From Actinacidiphila alni (GTDB lineage Bacteria > Actinomycetota > Actinomycetes > Streptomycetales > Streptomycetaceae), in the NCBI RefSeq assembly GCF_900112845.1, contig NZ_FONG01000010.1, forward strand, positions 186,001 to 250,000: a DNA stretch of 64,000 bases, written 5' to 3'. Each line of letters begins with the position of its first letter. Position 1 is the stretch's first letter. Made by a program: the position numbers and the translations under genes. The notes under the pieces are model-generated. The model searched no databases, was not told the origin of the DNA, and saw nothing but the letters and a program-made list of their open reading frames with translations. Positions 49,217 through 57,038 of the stretch are shown piece by piece.

Positions 49217-50200
49217 TCAGGTGGGGTCGCCGCCCGACTCGCCGGTGCGGCGGGCGGCCCAGACGGTGCGTTCGGTGCGGACGGTGAGGTCGGCGCGCTT
49301 CAGGATGCTCTCCGGCCCTTCGGTGTCGAGCAGGCGGTCGAGGGCGGCGAGATCGCCTGCGTCCAGGGCGGGTGCGGCCGAGCCGCGCATCCGGCGCAGA
49401 CTCTGCAGCGCGTAGCGGCCGACGGCCGGGGCGGCGGCGCCGTCCAGGTGCACGGAGACGGTGCGTTGGTGTTCGACGGTGAAGCCCGCGGCGGTCAGCA
49501 TGGCGCCCCAGTCCGCACCGCGGTGCGGTACGTGCTCGGTGTGGTGGCGTTCGCTCGCCGCGTGGCAGCGCTCTTCGAGGCCCGGCCGTTCCTCGGGCGC
49601 GTCCGCGGGCAGGAAGCGCGGGAAGCCGGCCAGTTCGACGACTGCGAACAGGCCGCCGGGTGCGAGCAGTTCATGGACCCGGCGCAGCGTACGGCCGGGG
49701 TCGGCCATGTGGTGCATCGACGCGGACGCCCAGACGAGGTCGGGGGCCGTCAGGTCGGGCCACGGCGCGTCGAGGTCGGCCTGCACGGTACGCACCCGGC
49801 CCGCCGTACCGCTCGCCGCGGCCTTCTCCCGCAGCCGTCGCAGATGGTCGGCCGAGGAGTCGACGGCGGTCACCTCGGCGTCCGGGAATCGGGCGAGGAG
49901 CGCGAAGGTGCCCGCTCCGGTGCCGCAGCCGAGGTCCACGACGCGCCGCGGGGCCGGACCCACGGGCAGCGACGCGACGATGTCGGCGAGGTGCCCGGCG
50001 AGCACTTCCGCGTCCAGATCGAGGAGGTCCGCCTGGTCGTGGTCATGGCCGTGGCCCGGGTCAGGGCTGTGGCCGGCGCCGTGGTCATGGCCGGCGCCGT
50101 GGTCATGGCCGGGACCGTGGTCATGGCCGGGACCGTGGCCGTCGTCGGGGTCGTGTTCCGTGGCGCCGTGCGCCGCGTGCGGGGCCGCGTGGTGGTTCAT
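49217..50200 (-). CDS. Class I SAM-dependent methyltransferase with His-rich N-terminus
   Basis: A 327-residue protein. Residues 1-55 are a metal-binding-like stretch of GHGHDH-type repeats (more than 15 histidines with Gly/Asp/Pro). The methyltransferase domain follows: RRVVDLGCGTGAGTFALLARFPDAEVTAVDSS (SAM motif I and its acidic partner), VQADLDAPWP, DLVWASASMHHMADPGRTLRRVHELLAPGGLFAVVEL, then a C-terminal helical region. The substrate is unknown. The His-rich part is encoded by an 18-bp tandem repeat. Such tails occur on nickel and zinc handling proteins (HypB, SlyD), so a role in metal-dependent methylation or metal storage is possible. ATG 50200; no clear partner gene. Confidence 0.85.
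   Translation of the reverse strand: MNHHAAPHAAHGATEHDPDDGHGPGHDHGPGHDHGAGHDHGAGHSPDPGHGHDHDQADLLDLDAEVLAGHLADIVASLPVGPAPRRVVDLGCGTGAGTFALLARFPDAEVTAVDSSADHLRRLREKAAASGTAGRVRTVQADLDAPWPDLTAPDLVWASASMHHMADPGRTLRRVHELLAPGGLFAVVELAGFPRFLPADAPEERPGLEERCHAASERHHTEHVPHRGADWGAMLTAAGFTVEHQRTVSVHLDGAAAPAVGRYALQSLRRMRGSAAPALDAGDLAALDRLLDTEGPESILKRADLTVRTERTVWAARRTGESGGDPT
50072..50143. repeat. 18-bp tandem repeat encoding the His-rich segment
   Basis: Four 18-bp units starting at 50072, 50090, 50108 and 50126; plus-strand unit GCCGG(C/G)(G/A)CCGTGGTCATG. Read on the minus strand they encode HDHG(A/P)G. The number of copies could change the metal-binding capacity. Confidence 0.75.
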
Positions 50201-50319
50201 GGCGCCACGCTAACCCGGCCATGCGCCGACGGCACGACGTCTTTCCGTTTACGCAAGGCGACGGCGCGGATCGCTGCCCGACGCGCAAAGCGGTGCGGCC
50301 TGGGCCGCGGCCGAAGCGG

Positions 50320-50895
50320 TCAGCCGGACCCGGCTTCCGCGCGCTGGTGGCCGCGCCGGGCGTCCCGGTCGAAGATCCCCATGATCTCGCAGGGACCACC
50401 CTCGGCGCCGATCGCGTGCGGCAGCATCGTGGGGAATTCGGCGGCCTGATTGGTCTCGATCCGGAAGCGCCGGTTGCCCAGCAGCAGCACGGCCGTACCG
50501 GACAGGACGACGAGCCATTCGCGGCCGGGGTGGGCGCGCAGCCGCGACGGGCTGTCCGGCGGGGGTTCGGTCATCCGCTGCCGCATCACCGACATGCCCG
50601 GGTCCGCCTTGACCAGCCACCGCATCACGCCGTGCGCGCCGTCGATCTGCGGGCTGGAGACGACGTCGTCCGCCGCCGTCTCCACCAGCTGGTCGAGCGT
50701 GGTGTCCAGGGCGCGGGCGAGCGTGACGAGACTGTCCAGGGCGAGCCGACGCTGCCCGTTCTCGATCCGGCTGAGCGTGGACTGACTCAGCCGCGCCCGG
50801 GCGGCCAGCTCCTCAAGCGACCAGCCCTGCGCCACCCGCAGCGCGCGGATCCTTTTGCGCACCAGGCTGTCCAGCTCACCATCATTTTGCGTCAT
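50320..50895 (-). CDS. XRE-family regulator with C-terminal cupin domain
   Basis: A 191-residue regulator. The helix-turn-helix is at residues ~12-66: RKRIRALRVAQGWSLEELAARARLSQSTLSRIENGQRRLALDSLVTLARALDTTLDQLV. The C-terminal cupin barrel (~105-180) has SRLRAHPGREWLVVLSGTAVLLLGNRRFRIETNQAAEFPTMLPHAIGAEGGPCEIMGIFD. Such XRE-cupin proteins respond to small molecules and often control the adjacent exporter or enzyme gene, here the divergent MFS transporter 129 bp away. ATG 50895 fits the family; an ATG three codons earlier is possible and neither has a good ribosome site. The ~1,200-codon extension of this frame upstream is an artefact. Confidence 0.9.
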   Translation of the reverse strand: MTQNDGELDSLVRKRIRALRVAQGWSLEELAARARLSQSTLSRIENGQRRLALDSLVTLARALDTTLDQLVETAADDVVSSPQIDGAHGVMRWLVKADPGMSVMRQRMTEPPPDSPSRLRAHPGREWLVVLSGTAVLLLGNRRFRIETNQAAEFPTMLPHAIGAEGGPCEIMGIFDRDARRGHQRAEAGSG

Positions 50896-51024
50896 GGGCA
50901 ACATCGTATGCCGACCGGGCAAGGCCCGCCTACGGTCGTGCGGGGGCGGCATCCGCCGGCCCCGTACGCGGCCGGCCCTCGCCGCCGTACCCCTCGCATC
51001 GCCTCGCCCTTGTCGGGAGACATC

Positions 51025-52596
51025 ATGAGTACGAGCCCGTCCAGCCCACCCGACGCGCGTCAGCGGCGCACGATCCTCGTCACGGTGTGCGTCGCGCTGA
51101 TGGCCGTGATCGCCTCGGTGTCGGGTCTGAACGTCGCCCAGCCCGACCTCGCCGTCGCCTTCGACGCCTCGCAGAGCACGATTTTGTGGATCATCAACAT
51201 CTACACCCTGAGCCTGGCCGCGCTGCTGCTGCCGCTCGGCGCAATCGGCGACCGGCTCGGCCGCAAACCCATGCTGCTGACGGGTCTGACGCTCTTCGGC
51301 GTGGCGAGCGCGGTGGCCGGGCTCGCCCCGTCCTCCGGGGTGATGCTCGCCGCACGGCTGCTCAGCGGCGTCGGCGCGGCGATGATCATGCCCATCACGC
51401 TGGCCGTCATCACCTCGACCTTTCCCGAGGAGGAACGCGGCCGCGCGATCGGGGTGTGGACCGGAGTGGCCGGCGGAGGCGGCATTCTGGGCATGTTCCT
51501 GTCGGCGGCGCTGGTGGACGTCGCGAGCTGGCGCTGGCTGTTCGTGCTGCCGGTCGTGCTGGTCGCCGTGGCGCTGGCCATGACGCTGCGGTCGGTGCCC
51601 GACTCCCGTGAGCGGTCCGGGCACTCCTTCGACGCGGTCGGCGCGCTCACCTCCGTGGTCGCCGTCGTCGGGCTGATCTTCGTCCTCCAGGAGGGGCCGG
51701 AGCGCGGCTGGAGCGCGCCGGTGACCCTGCTGAGCCTGGTCGTCGGGGTGCTCGCGGCGGTCGCCTTCGTGGCCTGGGAGCTGCGCCGCCGGGACGCGTC
51801 GCTGCTGGACGTACGGCTGTTCGGGGAGCGCGGTCTCGCCGGCGGTTCTGTGACGCTGCTGACGGTCTTCGGTGTGCAGGCGGGCATCTTCGTGGTGCTC
51901 TTCCCCTTCTTCCAGGCCGTGCTGGGCTGGTCCGGGCTGCTGTCCACCCTCGCGCTGATGCCGATGGCCGTGCTGATGATGCTGGCCTCGGGTCTCGCGC
52001 CCAAGCTGGCCGCGCGGGTCGGCAGCCGGGCGACGATGGCCGCGGGCATCGCCCTGGCGGGCGCCGGGCTTGCCCTCATGGCGGCCCTGGTCTCCGTCGG
52101 CGGCGGCTACCTGTCGGTGCTGCCCGGGATGCTCGCGATGGGCACCGGCATGGGCCTGTCGATGACGCCGTCCACCGAGGCGATCACCGGCGCGCTGCCG
52201 CGCGAGCGGCAGGGTGTGGCCTCGGCGCTCAACGATGTGGCGCGCGAATTCGGCACCGCGCTCGGTGTCGCCCTGCTCGGCGCCCTGCTGTCGGCCGGCT
52301 ATCGCGGCGCGATCGGCTCCCGGCTCGACGGTGTGCAGCGCGGCGCCGCCGACACCGCGCGTGAAGGCGTCGCCAACGCCGTCGAGGTCGCGCCGACCAC
52401 AGGGCCACACGCCCGGGCCCTCGTACGCGCCGCCCGCGAGTCGTTCGTCGACGGCTGGCAGCAGGCGATGTGGGCGGGCGTGGCGGTGATGGCCGCGCTT
52501 TTCCTCTACATCGTCCTGCGCGGCCCGCGCGCCCAGGACGCGGCGGTCGCGGACAGCGCGGACAGCGCGGACAAGCAGCCGGAGCCGGTGGCCTGA
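51025..52596 (+). CDS. MFS transporter, DHA2-type 14-helix drug exporter
   Basis: A 523-residue membrane protein with 14 predicted helices. The first helix is TILVTVCVALMAVIASVSGLNVAQPDLAVAF; motif A is GAIGDRLGRKPMLLTG, and helix 4/5 carries RLLSGVGAAMIMPITLAVITSTFPEEERGRAIGVWTGVAGGGGILGM (motif C-like). It should export a drug or metabolite using the proton gradient. A serine/aspartate-rich tail (ADSADSADKQPEPVA) follows the last helix. GGGAG precedes ATG 51025. It is divergent from the XRE-cupin gene, its likely repressor. Confidence 0.92.
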   Translation: MSTSPSSPPDARQRRTILVTVCVALMAVIASVSGLNVAQPDLAVAFDASQSTILWIINIYTLSLAALLLPLGAIGDRLGRKPMLLTGLTLFGVASAVAGLAPSSGVMLAARLLSGVGAAMIMPITLAVITSTFPEEERGRAIGVWTGVAGGGGILGMFLSAALVDVASWRWLFVLPVVLVAVALAMTLRSVPDSRERSGHSFDAVGALTSVVAVVGLIFVLQEGPERGWSAPVTLLSLVVGVLAAVAFVAWELRRRDASLLDVRLFGERGLAGGSVTLLTVFGVQAGIFVVLFPFFQAVLGWSGLLSTLALMPMAVLMMLASGLAPKLAARVGSRATMAAGIALAGAGLALMAALVSVGGGYLSVLPGMLAMGTGMGLSMTPSTEAITGALPRERQGVASALNDVAREFGTALGVALLGALLSAGYRGAIGSRLDGVQRGAADTAREGVANAVEVAPTTGPHARALVRAARESFVDGWQQAMWAGVAVMAALFLYIVLRGPRAQDAAVADSADSADKQPEPVA

Positions 52597-52616
52597 GCCC
52601 GGCCCGGGCGGTCCGG

Positions 52617-52649
52617 GAGTCCGGGCGGGCCGCGAGTCCGGGCGGGCCG
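52617..52649. repeat. 17-bp period direct repeat between convergent genes
   Basis: GAGTCCGGGCGGGCCG occurs at 52617-52632 and again at 52634-52649, in the 53-bp gap after the MFS gene and reaching the stop of the MmyB-type regulator gene. Confidence 0.6.
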
Positions 52650-53501
52650 TCAGCCGGTGACGTCCATGCGCTGGGTGCCGATCACCGAGAGCAGCCGCAG
52701 CGCCTGCTCGGAGGGCGACCCGGGCGTCGCGGTGTAGATGACGACGCGCTGGTCCCGGTCGGCGATGTCGAGGACGTCGCAGTTGACGGTGACCGGACCG
52801 ACCAGCGGGTGCTGGAAGGTCTTGCACAGCGTCGGCTCGTCGAGGACGTCGTGCGACTCCCACAGCCGCCGGAAGTCCTCGCTCCCGGCGAGCAGTTCCG
52901 CCACCAGCTCGCGCACCTCGGGATCGTCGGGGTAACGGGCGGCGACCGTACGCAGCCGCTGGGCCGAGGCCCGGCCGAAGTGCTCCACGTCGGACACGCC
53001 GTACAGCCGCCCGTCGGTCGGCGGGCCGAGGAAGGCGCGGCGGACGAGATTGCGGTCCCGGCGGGGCAGGGCGGAGAAGTCCTCCATGAGGGCCGCCGCG
53101 AGGTCGTTCCAGGCGATCACCTCGCCGATCGCGGACATCACGGTCGCCGCGGCCTGCGGCAGCCGGTCCAGGAGGTCGAGGATGCTCTGCCGCACCTCGC
53201 GCGGCGGCCCGGCGGCGGCAGGTCCGGGCGGGGCCCCGGCGAGGTGGTGCAGGTGGGCGCGCTCGACGTCGGTCAGCCGCAGCGCGCGGGCCAGTCCGGC
53301 GAGCACCTCGCGGGACGGGCGCGGGCCCCGGGCCTGTTCCAGGCGCGTGTAGTACTCGGTCGAGATGAAGGCCAATTGCGCCGCCTCCTCGCGGCGCAGC
53401 CCGGGTGTGCGGCGGCGCGTACCGGCGGGCAGCCCCACCTCGGCGGGGGTGATCCGCTCGCGGCGGCTGCGCAGGAAGTCGGCCAGTTCTCGTCTGTCCA
53501 C
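52650..53501 (-). CDS. Helix-turn-helix regulator with MmyB-like ligand domain
   Basis: A 283-residue actinobacterial regulator. The XRE-type DNA-binding domain is at ~1-82: ELADFLRSRRERITPAEVGLPAGTRRRTPGLRREEAAQLAFISTEYYTRLEQARGPRPSREVLAGLARALRLTDVERAHLHHLAG. The C-terminal MmyB domain (PAS-like) begins VRQSILDLLDRLPQAAATVMSAIGEVIAWNDLAAALMEDF; its middle is RNLVRRAFLGPPTDGRLY and it ends VGPVTVNCDVLDIADRDQRVVIYTATPGS. MmyB-type proteins are thought to bind fatty-acid-like ligands and commonly control a divergent dehydrogenase gene, exactly as here (SDR at 53587). The start is GTG 53501. Confidence 0.92.
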   Translation of the reverse strand: MDRRELADFLRSRRERITPAEVGLPAGTRRRTPGLRREEAAQLAFISTEYYTRLEQARGPRPSREVLAGLARALRLTDVERAHLHHLAGAPPGPAAAGPPREVRQSILDLLDRLPQAAATVMSAIGEVIAWNDLAAALMEDFSALPRRDRNLVRRAFLGPPTDGRLYGVSDVEHFGRASAQRLRTVAARYPDDPEVRELVAELLAGSEDFRRLWESHDVLDEPTLCKTFQHPLVGPVTVNCDVLDIADRDQRVVIYTATPGSPSEQALRLLSVIGTQRMDVTG

Positions 53502-53532
53502 CTCTCCAGTGTGCCCGTCCGCCGCGCGGCAG

Positions 53533-53553
53533 CCAGGTACAGCCGGTGCCTGG
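53533..53553. promoter_or_regulatory. Candidate operator between MmyB-type regulator and SDR genes
   Basis: CCAGGTAC-AGCCG-GTGCCTGG, 8-bp arms with one mismatch, in the middle of the 85-bp divergent gap. A regulator bound here would touch both promoters. Confidence 0.5.
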
Positions 53554-53586
53554 TTGCGTCCCGCGGTCCGGCACACGCTCGATGCC

Positions 53587-54426
53587 ATGGACAACACACC
53601 GACCACCCCTGTTCCCCCCACCGCTTCCACCCCGGCGCCCGGCACCGCGACCGCCGGTTCCGCCCCGTCCGGCCTGCTGGCCGGCAAGGTCGCCTTCATC
53701 ACCGGCGCCGGCCGCGGCATCGGCGCCGCGGCCGCCCGGCTCTTCGCCCGCGAGGGCGCGAAGGTGCTGCTTGCGGCGCGTACGGAGACCCAGCTCAAGG
53801 CCGTGACGGAGGAGGTGCGGGCGGCCGGCGGCACCGCGGAGTACGTGGTGTGCGACCTCGCGGACCCGGCGAGCGTCCGCGCGGCCGTCGACCGTACGGT
53901 GCGGCTGTACGGACGCCTGGACGTGGCCTTCAACAACGGCGCGACGAGCGTGCCGCCCAATGCGGTGGACGCCGTGCCCCAGGCCGACTTCGACCTGCTG
54001 TACGCCGTGAATCTGCGGGGCCCGTGGCTGGCGATGGCCGCCGAGGTGGCCGCCATCAGGGCGACCGCGGGCAGCGGCGCGATCGTCAACAATTCCAGCG
54101 TCGGCAGCCTGCGCGGCAATCCCGAGCTGCCCGCGTACGGCGCGATGAAGCGGGCGGTCAACAGCCTGACCGAGTCCGCCGCGGTCACCTACGGCCCCGA
54201 GGGCATCCGCGTGAACGCCATCGCGCCCGGCGGCACCCTCACCGAGATGATCCACGACTGGGCGGAGCACTCCCCCGGCCTGCTCGACCGGATCACCGCG
54301 CACACCCCGCTGCGGCGGGCCGCCGACCCGGCCGAGATCGCCGAGGCCGCGGCCTGGCTGCTCAGCGACCGTTCCTCCTACGTGACCGGCACGGTGCTGC
54401 GGGTGGACGGCGGCGCCGCGGCCTGA
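53587..54426 (+). CDS. Short-chain dehydrogenase/reductase
   Basis: A 279-residue classical SDR. A ~28-residue Thr/Pro/Ala-rich N-terminus precedes GLLAGKVAFITGAGRGIGAAAARLFAREGAKV (TGxxxGIG). Then VCDLADPASV, LDVAFNNGAT, AIVNNSSVGSL (catalytic Ser), YGAMK (catalytic Tyr and Lys), VNAIAPGGTLTEMI and SYVTGTVLRVDGGAAA. It oxidises or reduces an unknown alcohol or ketone with NAD(P). ATG 53587. It is divergent from its presumed regulator, with a dyad between them, and is followed by a hairpin and the hexanucleotide repeat. Confidence 0.9.
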   Translation: MDNTPTTPVPPTASTPAPGTATAGSAPSGLLAGKVAFITGAGRGIGAAAARLFAREGAKVLLAARTETQLKAVTEEVRAAGGTAEYVVCDLADPASVRAAVDRTVRLYGRLDVAFNNGATSVPPNAVDAVPQADFDLLYAVNLRGPWLAMAAEVAAIRATAGSGAIVNNSSVGSLRGNPELPAYGAMKRAVNSLTESAAVTYGPEGIRVNAIAPGGTLTEMIHDWAEHSPGLLDRITAHTPLRRAADPAEIAEAAAWLLSDRSSYVTGTVLRVDGGAAA

Positions 54427-54441
54427 GGCCGCGACGTTCAG

Positions 54442-54483
54442 GTGCGGCGCGGCGACCGTCGGAGGACGGGCGCCGCGCCGCAC
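54442..54483. terminator. Terminator of the SDR gene (13-bp perfect stem)
   Basis: GTGCGGCGCGGCG (54442-54454) pairs with 54471-54483 around a 16-nt loop, 16 nt after the SDR stop. Confidence 0.65.
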
Positions 54484-54489
54484 TGGCGC

Positions 54490-54591
54490 GCTCGTGCTCG
54501 TGCTCGTGCTCGTGCTTGTGCTTGTGCTCGTGCTCGTGCTTGTGCTTGTGCTCGTGCTTGTGCTTGTGCTCGTGCTTGTGCTCGTGCTTGG
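54490..54591. repeat. Hexanucleotide repeat array GCT(C/T)GT, 17 copies
   Basis: Seventeen uninterrupted 6-bp units from 54490 to 54591. Only the fourth base varies, in the order C C C C T T C C T T C T T C T C T; the last unit ends GG. It separates the convergent SDR and CE4 deacetylase genes. In one forward frame it reads Leu-Val repeats and in one reverse frame Thr-Ser repeats, but neither frame is part of a convincing gene. It is a likely slippage-prone, strain-variable locus. Confidence 0.95.
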
Positions 54592-54618
54592 CAATCGGGC
54601 GGATTCCGTTCGCGCGGA

Positions 54619-55638
54619 TCAGCCCGTGCCGCAGGAGACGGACGGCCAGGTCCAGGAGCCGTTGCTCTGGATCGTCACGCCCCAGTTGTCACCGTTGCCG
54701 TTGGGTTTGGCGACGAGCGTCTGCGCGCCGGGATAGCTCGCGGTGACGTTCCAGGTCGCCATGACCTTCTCGGGCGCCGGGACGTTCATCGTCACCGTCC
54801 ACTGCTGCGATCCGGACACGGCGACATTAAGGTTGTAGCGGTCGCTCCACCTGGTGCCCGCGGTCACGGTCGCGGTGCAACTGCCGCCGCTCCCACCGCC
54901 CGTTGTGCCTCCGGTCGTTGTGCCTCCGGTCGTGCCGCCTCCGCCGTCGGGGGCGACGGCGCGGCCGGTCTGCGGCGAGATCATGCCCGCGCACAATCCG
55001 CGGGATGCCAGATTCTGCGCGATCCGCGGGATCGCGGCCAGGGTGTTGGCGGGCCACTCGTGCATCAGGACGACCTGGCCGTTGGTCAGCCGGGAGTTGG
55101 CCTGCACGATGGCGTCGACGCTCGCGCCGTTCCAGTCCTGCGAGTCGACGTCCCAGATGACCTGGGTGAGACCGTGCGCGGCCTCCACGGACTGGAGCGT
55201 CGCGTTGGTCTCGCCGTACGGCGGCCGGAACAGCCTGGGGGTGCCGCCGCCCGCGGCGGCGATGGCCTGCTGTGTCCTGGACACCTCGGAGTCGATCTGC
55301 GCCTGGCTCTCCTGGACCAGATGCGGGTGGGTGTAGCTGTGGTTGCCGACCCACATGCCGGCGGCGACCTCCGCCGCCACCTGGGCGGGGTAAGCGGCGG
55401 CGTACTGGCCCTCGTTGAACATCGTGGCCCGCAGGCCGTTCTGCTTGAGGGCGTTGAGCACGGCCGGGGTGTGGTCGTTGGAGGGGCCGTCGTCGAAGGT
55501 GAGGCCGACGTAGCCGTTGCAGGTGGCGGCCTGTGACGGGGTGGAGTTGACGGTCGCGGTGACCAGGCCGGTCACGGCGAGTCCGGTCGCGGCCAAACCG
55601 GCGACCAGGGCGCGCGTGGAGCGCGGTTTTCCGGGCAT
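54619..55638 (-). CDS. Secreted CE4 polysaccharide deacetylase (acetyl xylan esterase-like) with CBM2b
   Basis: A 339-residue exported enzyme. Signal to ~residue 37 (STPSQA). The NodB domain (~40-225) has LTFDDGPSND (catalytic Asp49 and metal Asp50), NHSYTHPHL (metal His100, His104), RPPYGETNATLQ and HEWPANT near the C-terminus. A Gly/Thr linker leads to a CBM2b xylan-binding domain (~252-339) starting CTATVTAGTRWSDRYNLNVAVSG and ending PSVSC. It removes acetyl groups from xylan. The gene is 61 nt after the GH11 xylanase gene on the same strand, and the pair recalls the xlnB-axeA arrangement of S. lividans; they are probably cotranscribed. ATG 55638. Confidence 0.92.
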   Translation of the reverse strand: MPGKPRSTRALVAGLAATGLAVTGLVTATVNSTPSQAATCNGYVGLTFDDGPSNDHTPAVLNALKQNGLRATMFNEGQYAAAYPAQVAAEVAAGMWVGNHSYTHPHLVQESQAQIDSEVSRTQQAIAAAGGGTPRLFRPPYGETNATLQSVEAAHGLTQVIWDVDSQDWNGASVDAIVQANSRLTNGQVVLMHEWPANTLAAIPRIAQNLASRGLCAGMISPQTGRAVAPDGGGGTTGGTTTGGTTGGGSGGSCTATVTAGTRWSDRYNLNVAVSGSQQWTVTMNVPAPEKVMATWNVTASYPGAQTLVAKPNGNGDNWGVTIQSNGSWTWPSVSCGTG

Positions 55639-55699
55639 GGGGGGATCTCCTCTGCGGGACGGCGGTCCGCCGTCGGACGAGGGGTGCGGTGCCGGTGGG

Positions 55700-56740
55700 T
55701 CAGCCGGCCGCGCAGGAGAAGGTGGGCCAAGTGGTCGAACCGTTCTTCTGCACGGTCAGGCCCCAGTTGTTGCCGTTGCCGTTCGGTTTGGCGACGAGCG
55801 TCTGCGCGGTGGGGTAGGTCGCGGTGATGTTCCAGGTCGCCATGACCTTCTCGGGGCTGGGCACGTTGACGGTGACCGTCCAGTTGGCGGCGCCGCTCAC
55901 CGCGACATTGAGGTTGTACCGGTCGGACCACTGGTCGCCCGCGGTGACGCTGGCGGTGCAACTGCCGCCGCCCGTACCGCCGTTGTTCCCTCCGGTGGTG
56001 CCGCCCGTGGTCCCGCCGGAACCGCCGCCCGAGCCGACGGTGATGCTGGAGCTGCCGGAGGACTGATAGCCCTCGGTGGCGAGGATCTCGTAGTTGAAGC
56101 TGCCGAGATTCATGCCCGCCCCGGCCCAGGCGTTGAAGTGGTTGGCGACGGTGATGGTGCCGCCGGTCCGCTTGGACTGCCGGACGCTCCAGTACTGGTT
56201 GAAGGTCCGATTGCCCTCGATCGAGGGCGCGTTGACCCGGGTCGTCTCGTAGATGTCGTAGGTGCCGCCGTCACTGGTGACGGTGCCCTTGTACGTGCCG
56301 GTCGGCCGGTAGGTGCCGTAGTTGTCGACGACGTAGTACTCGACCAGCGGATTGGTGGTCCAGCCGTACAGCGACAGATACGCGTTGCCGGACGGGTTGA
56401 AGCTGCCGGAGTACGTGACGGGGTTGCGGCTGCCGGTGGACCAGCCCTTTCCGGCGACGAAGTTGCCCGCGTTGCTCCAACTGGTGCTGTAGCTGCCGCC
56501 GGCTCCGAGGTTCATCGAGACCTGGCCGCTGCCTTCGGTCCAGAAGGAGTAGAAGTAGCCGTTGTTGGTGCCCGTCTGGTTCGAGGTGATCACGGTGTCG
56601 GCGCTCGCGGTACCGGGCAGCGTCAGGGCCGCTACGGCAACGAGCGCGACGGCGCAGACGCCGCCGAGGAGCAGCCGGAGCCGGCTGAGTAACCCGGGCG
56701 AGCGGCGTCCGCCGCTCCCGCGGTGTGCGGTGTCGTTCAT
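55700..56740 (-). CDS. Secreted GH11 endo-1,4-beta-xylanase with CBM2b
   Basis: A 346-residue exported xylanase. Signal to ~residue 48 (ALTLPGTASA). The jelly-roll GH11 domain (~48-235) has GYFYSFWTEGSGQVSMNLG, CBM-free core strands, the nucleophile Glu134 in NPLVEYYVVDN and the acid/base Glu223 in YEILATEGYQSSGSS. A Gly/Thr/Asn linker leads to a CBM2b domain (~260-346), CTASVTAGDQWSDRYNLNVAVSG, almost the same as in the deacetylase. It cuts xylan internally. ATG 56740 gives a normal signal. The upstream region 56741-57038 carries repeated TTTCGA/CGAAAG elements. Confidence 0.95.
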   Translation of the reverse strand: MNDTAHRGSGGRRSPGLLSRLRLLLGGVCAVALVAVAALTLPGTASADTVITSNQTGTNNGYFYSFWTEGSGQVSMNLGAGGSYSTSWSNAGNFVAGKGWSTGSRNPVTYSGSFNPSGNAYLSLYGWTTNPLVEYYVVDNYGTYRPTGTYKGTVTSDGGTYDIYETTRVNAPSIEGNRTFNQYWSVRQSKRTGGTITVANHFNAWAGAGMNLGSFNYEILATEGYQSSGSSSITVGSGGGSGGTTGGTTGGNNGGTGGGSCTASVTAGDQWSDRYNLNVAVSGAANWTVTVNVPSPEKVMATWNITATYPTAQTLVAKPNGNGNNWGLTVQKNGSTTWPTFSCAAG

Positions 56741-56809
56741 GGATGCATGACCTCCCGTTGGCAGGGGTTGGCCGGGTCAGTGTTGAACTGGGCACATCAA
56801 CTGTCAACA

Positions 56810-56838
56810 CTTTCGACATGCATCACGAAAGCTTCGAA
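56810..56838. promoter_or_regulatory. Candidate xylanase regulatory dyads (proximal)
   Basis: CTTTCG (56810-56815) and CGAAAG (56826-56831) form an inverted repeat with 10-bp spacing, followed at once by the palindrome TTCGAA (56833-56838). It lies 70-100 bp before the GH11 ATG. Similar GAAA/TTTC palindromes have been described upstream of Streptomyces xylanase genes. Confidence 0.45.
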
Positions 56839-56962
56839 TGGCGGTCGCTCCACGCAACACCCCATATTCCCAGGTCAATCCCCACCCTCCCGCTGCTGAT
56901 TCACGTCTCGCTCAACGGCCACTTCCGCAGGAGTGGATCACACGGAATCGAATCCCCGAATG

Positions 56963-56977
56963 TTTCGAATCTTTCGA
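56963..56977. promoter_or_regulatory. Candidate xylanase regulatory elements (distal)
   Basis: TTTCGAA (56963-56969) and CTTTCGA (56971-56977), the same core as the proximal dyads, about 230 bp before the GH11 ATG and near the 3' end of the OhrR-like gene. Confidence 0.35.
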
Positions 56978-57038
56978 CGCACCATCCGGTGCCGTCGACC
57001 CTCCCCCGCGAGGACGCCGCGCGTCGGCGGGCAGGCGG

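Noticed and set aside
50320..54594. A 1,424-codon open frame on the minus strand across the MFS, MmyB-regulator and SDR genes
   Set aside because: Only its last 191 codons (XRE-cupin protein) look like a gene. The rest is antisense to well-supported genes and is open only because high G+C removes stop codons.
54490..54594. Thr-Ser or Leu-Val repeat protein encoded by the hexanucleotide array
   Set aside because: No ribosome site, no domain attached, and both readings are a trivial result of the 6-bp period.
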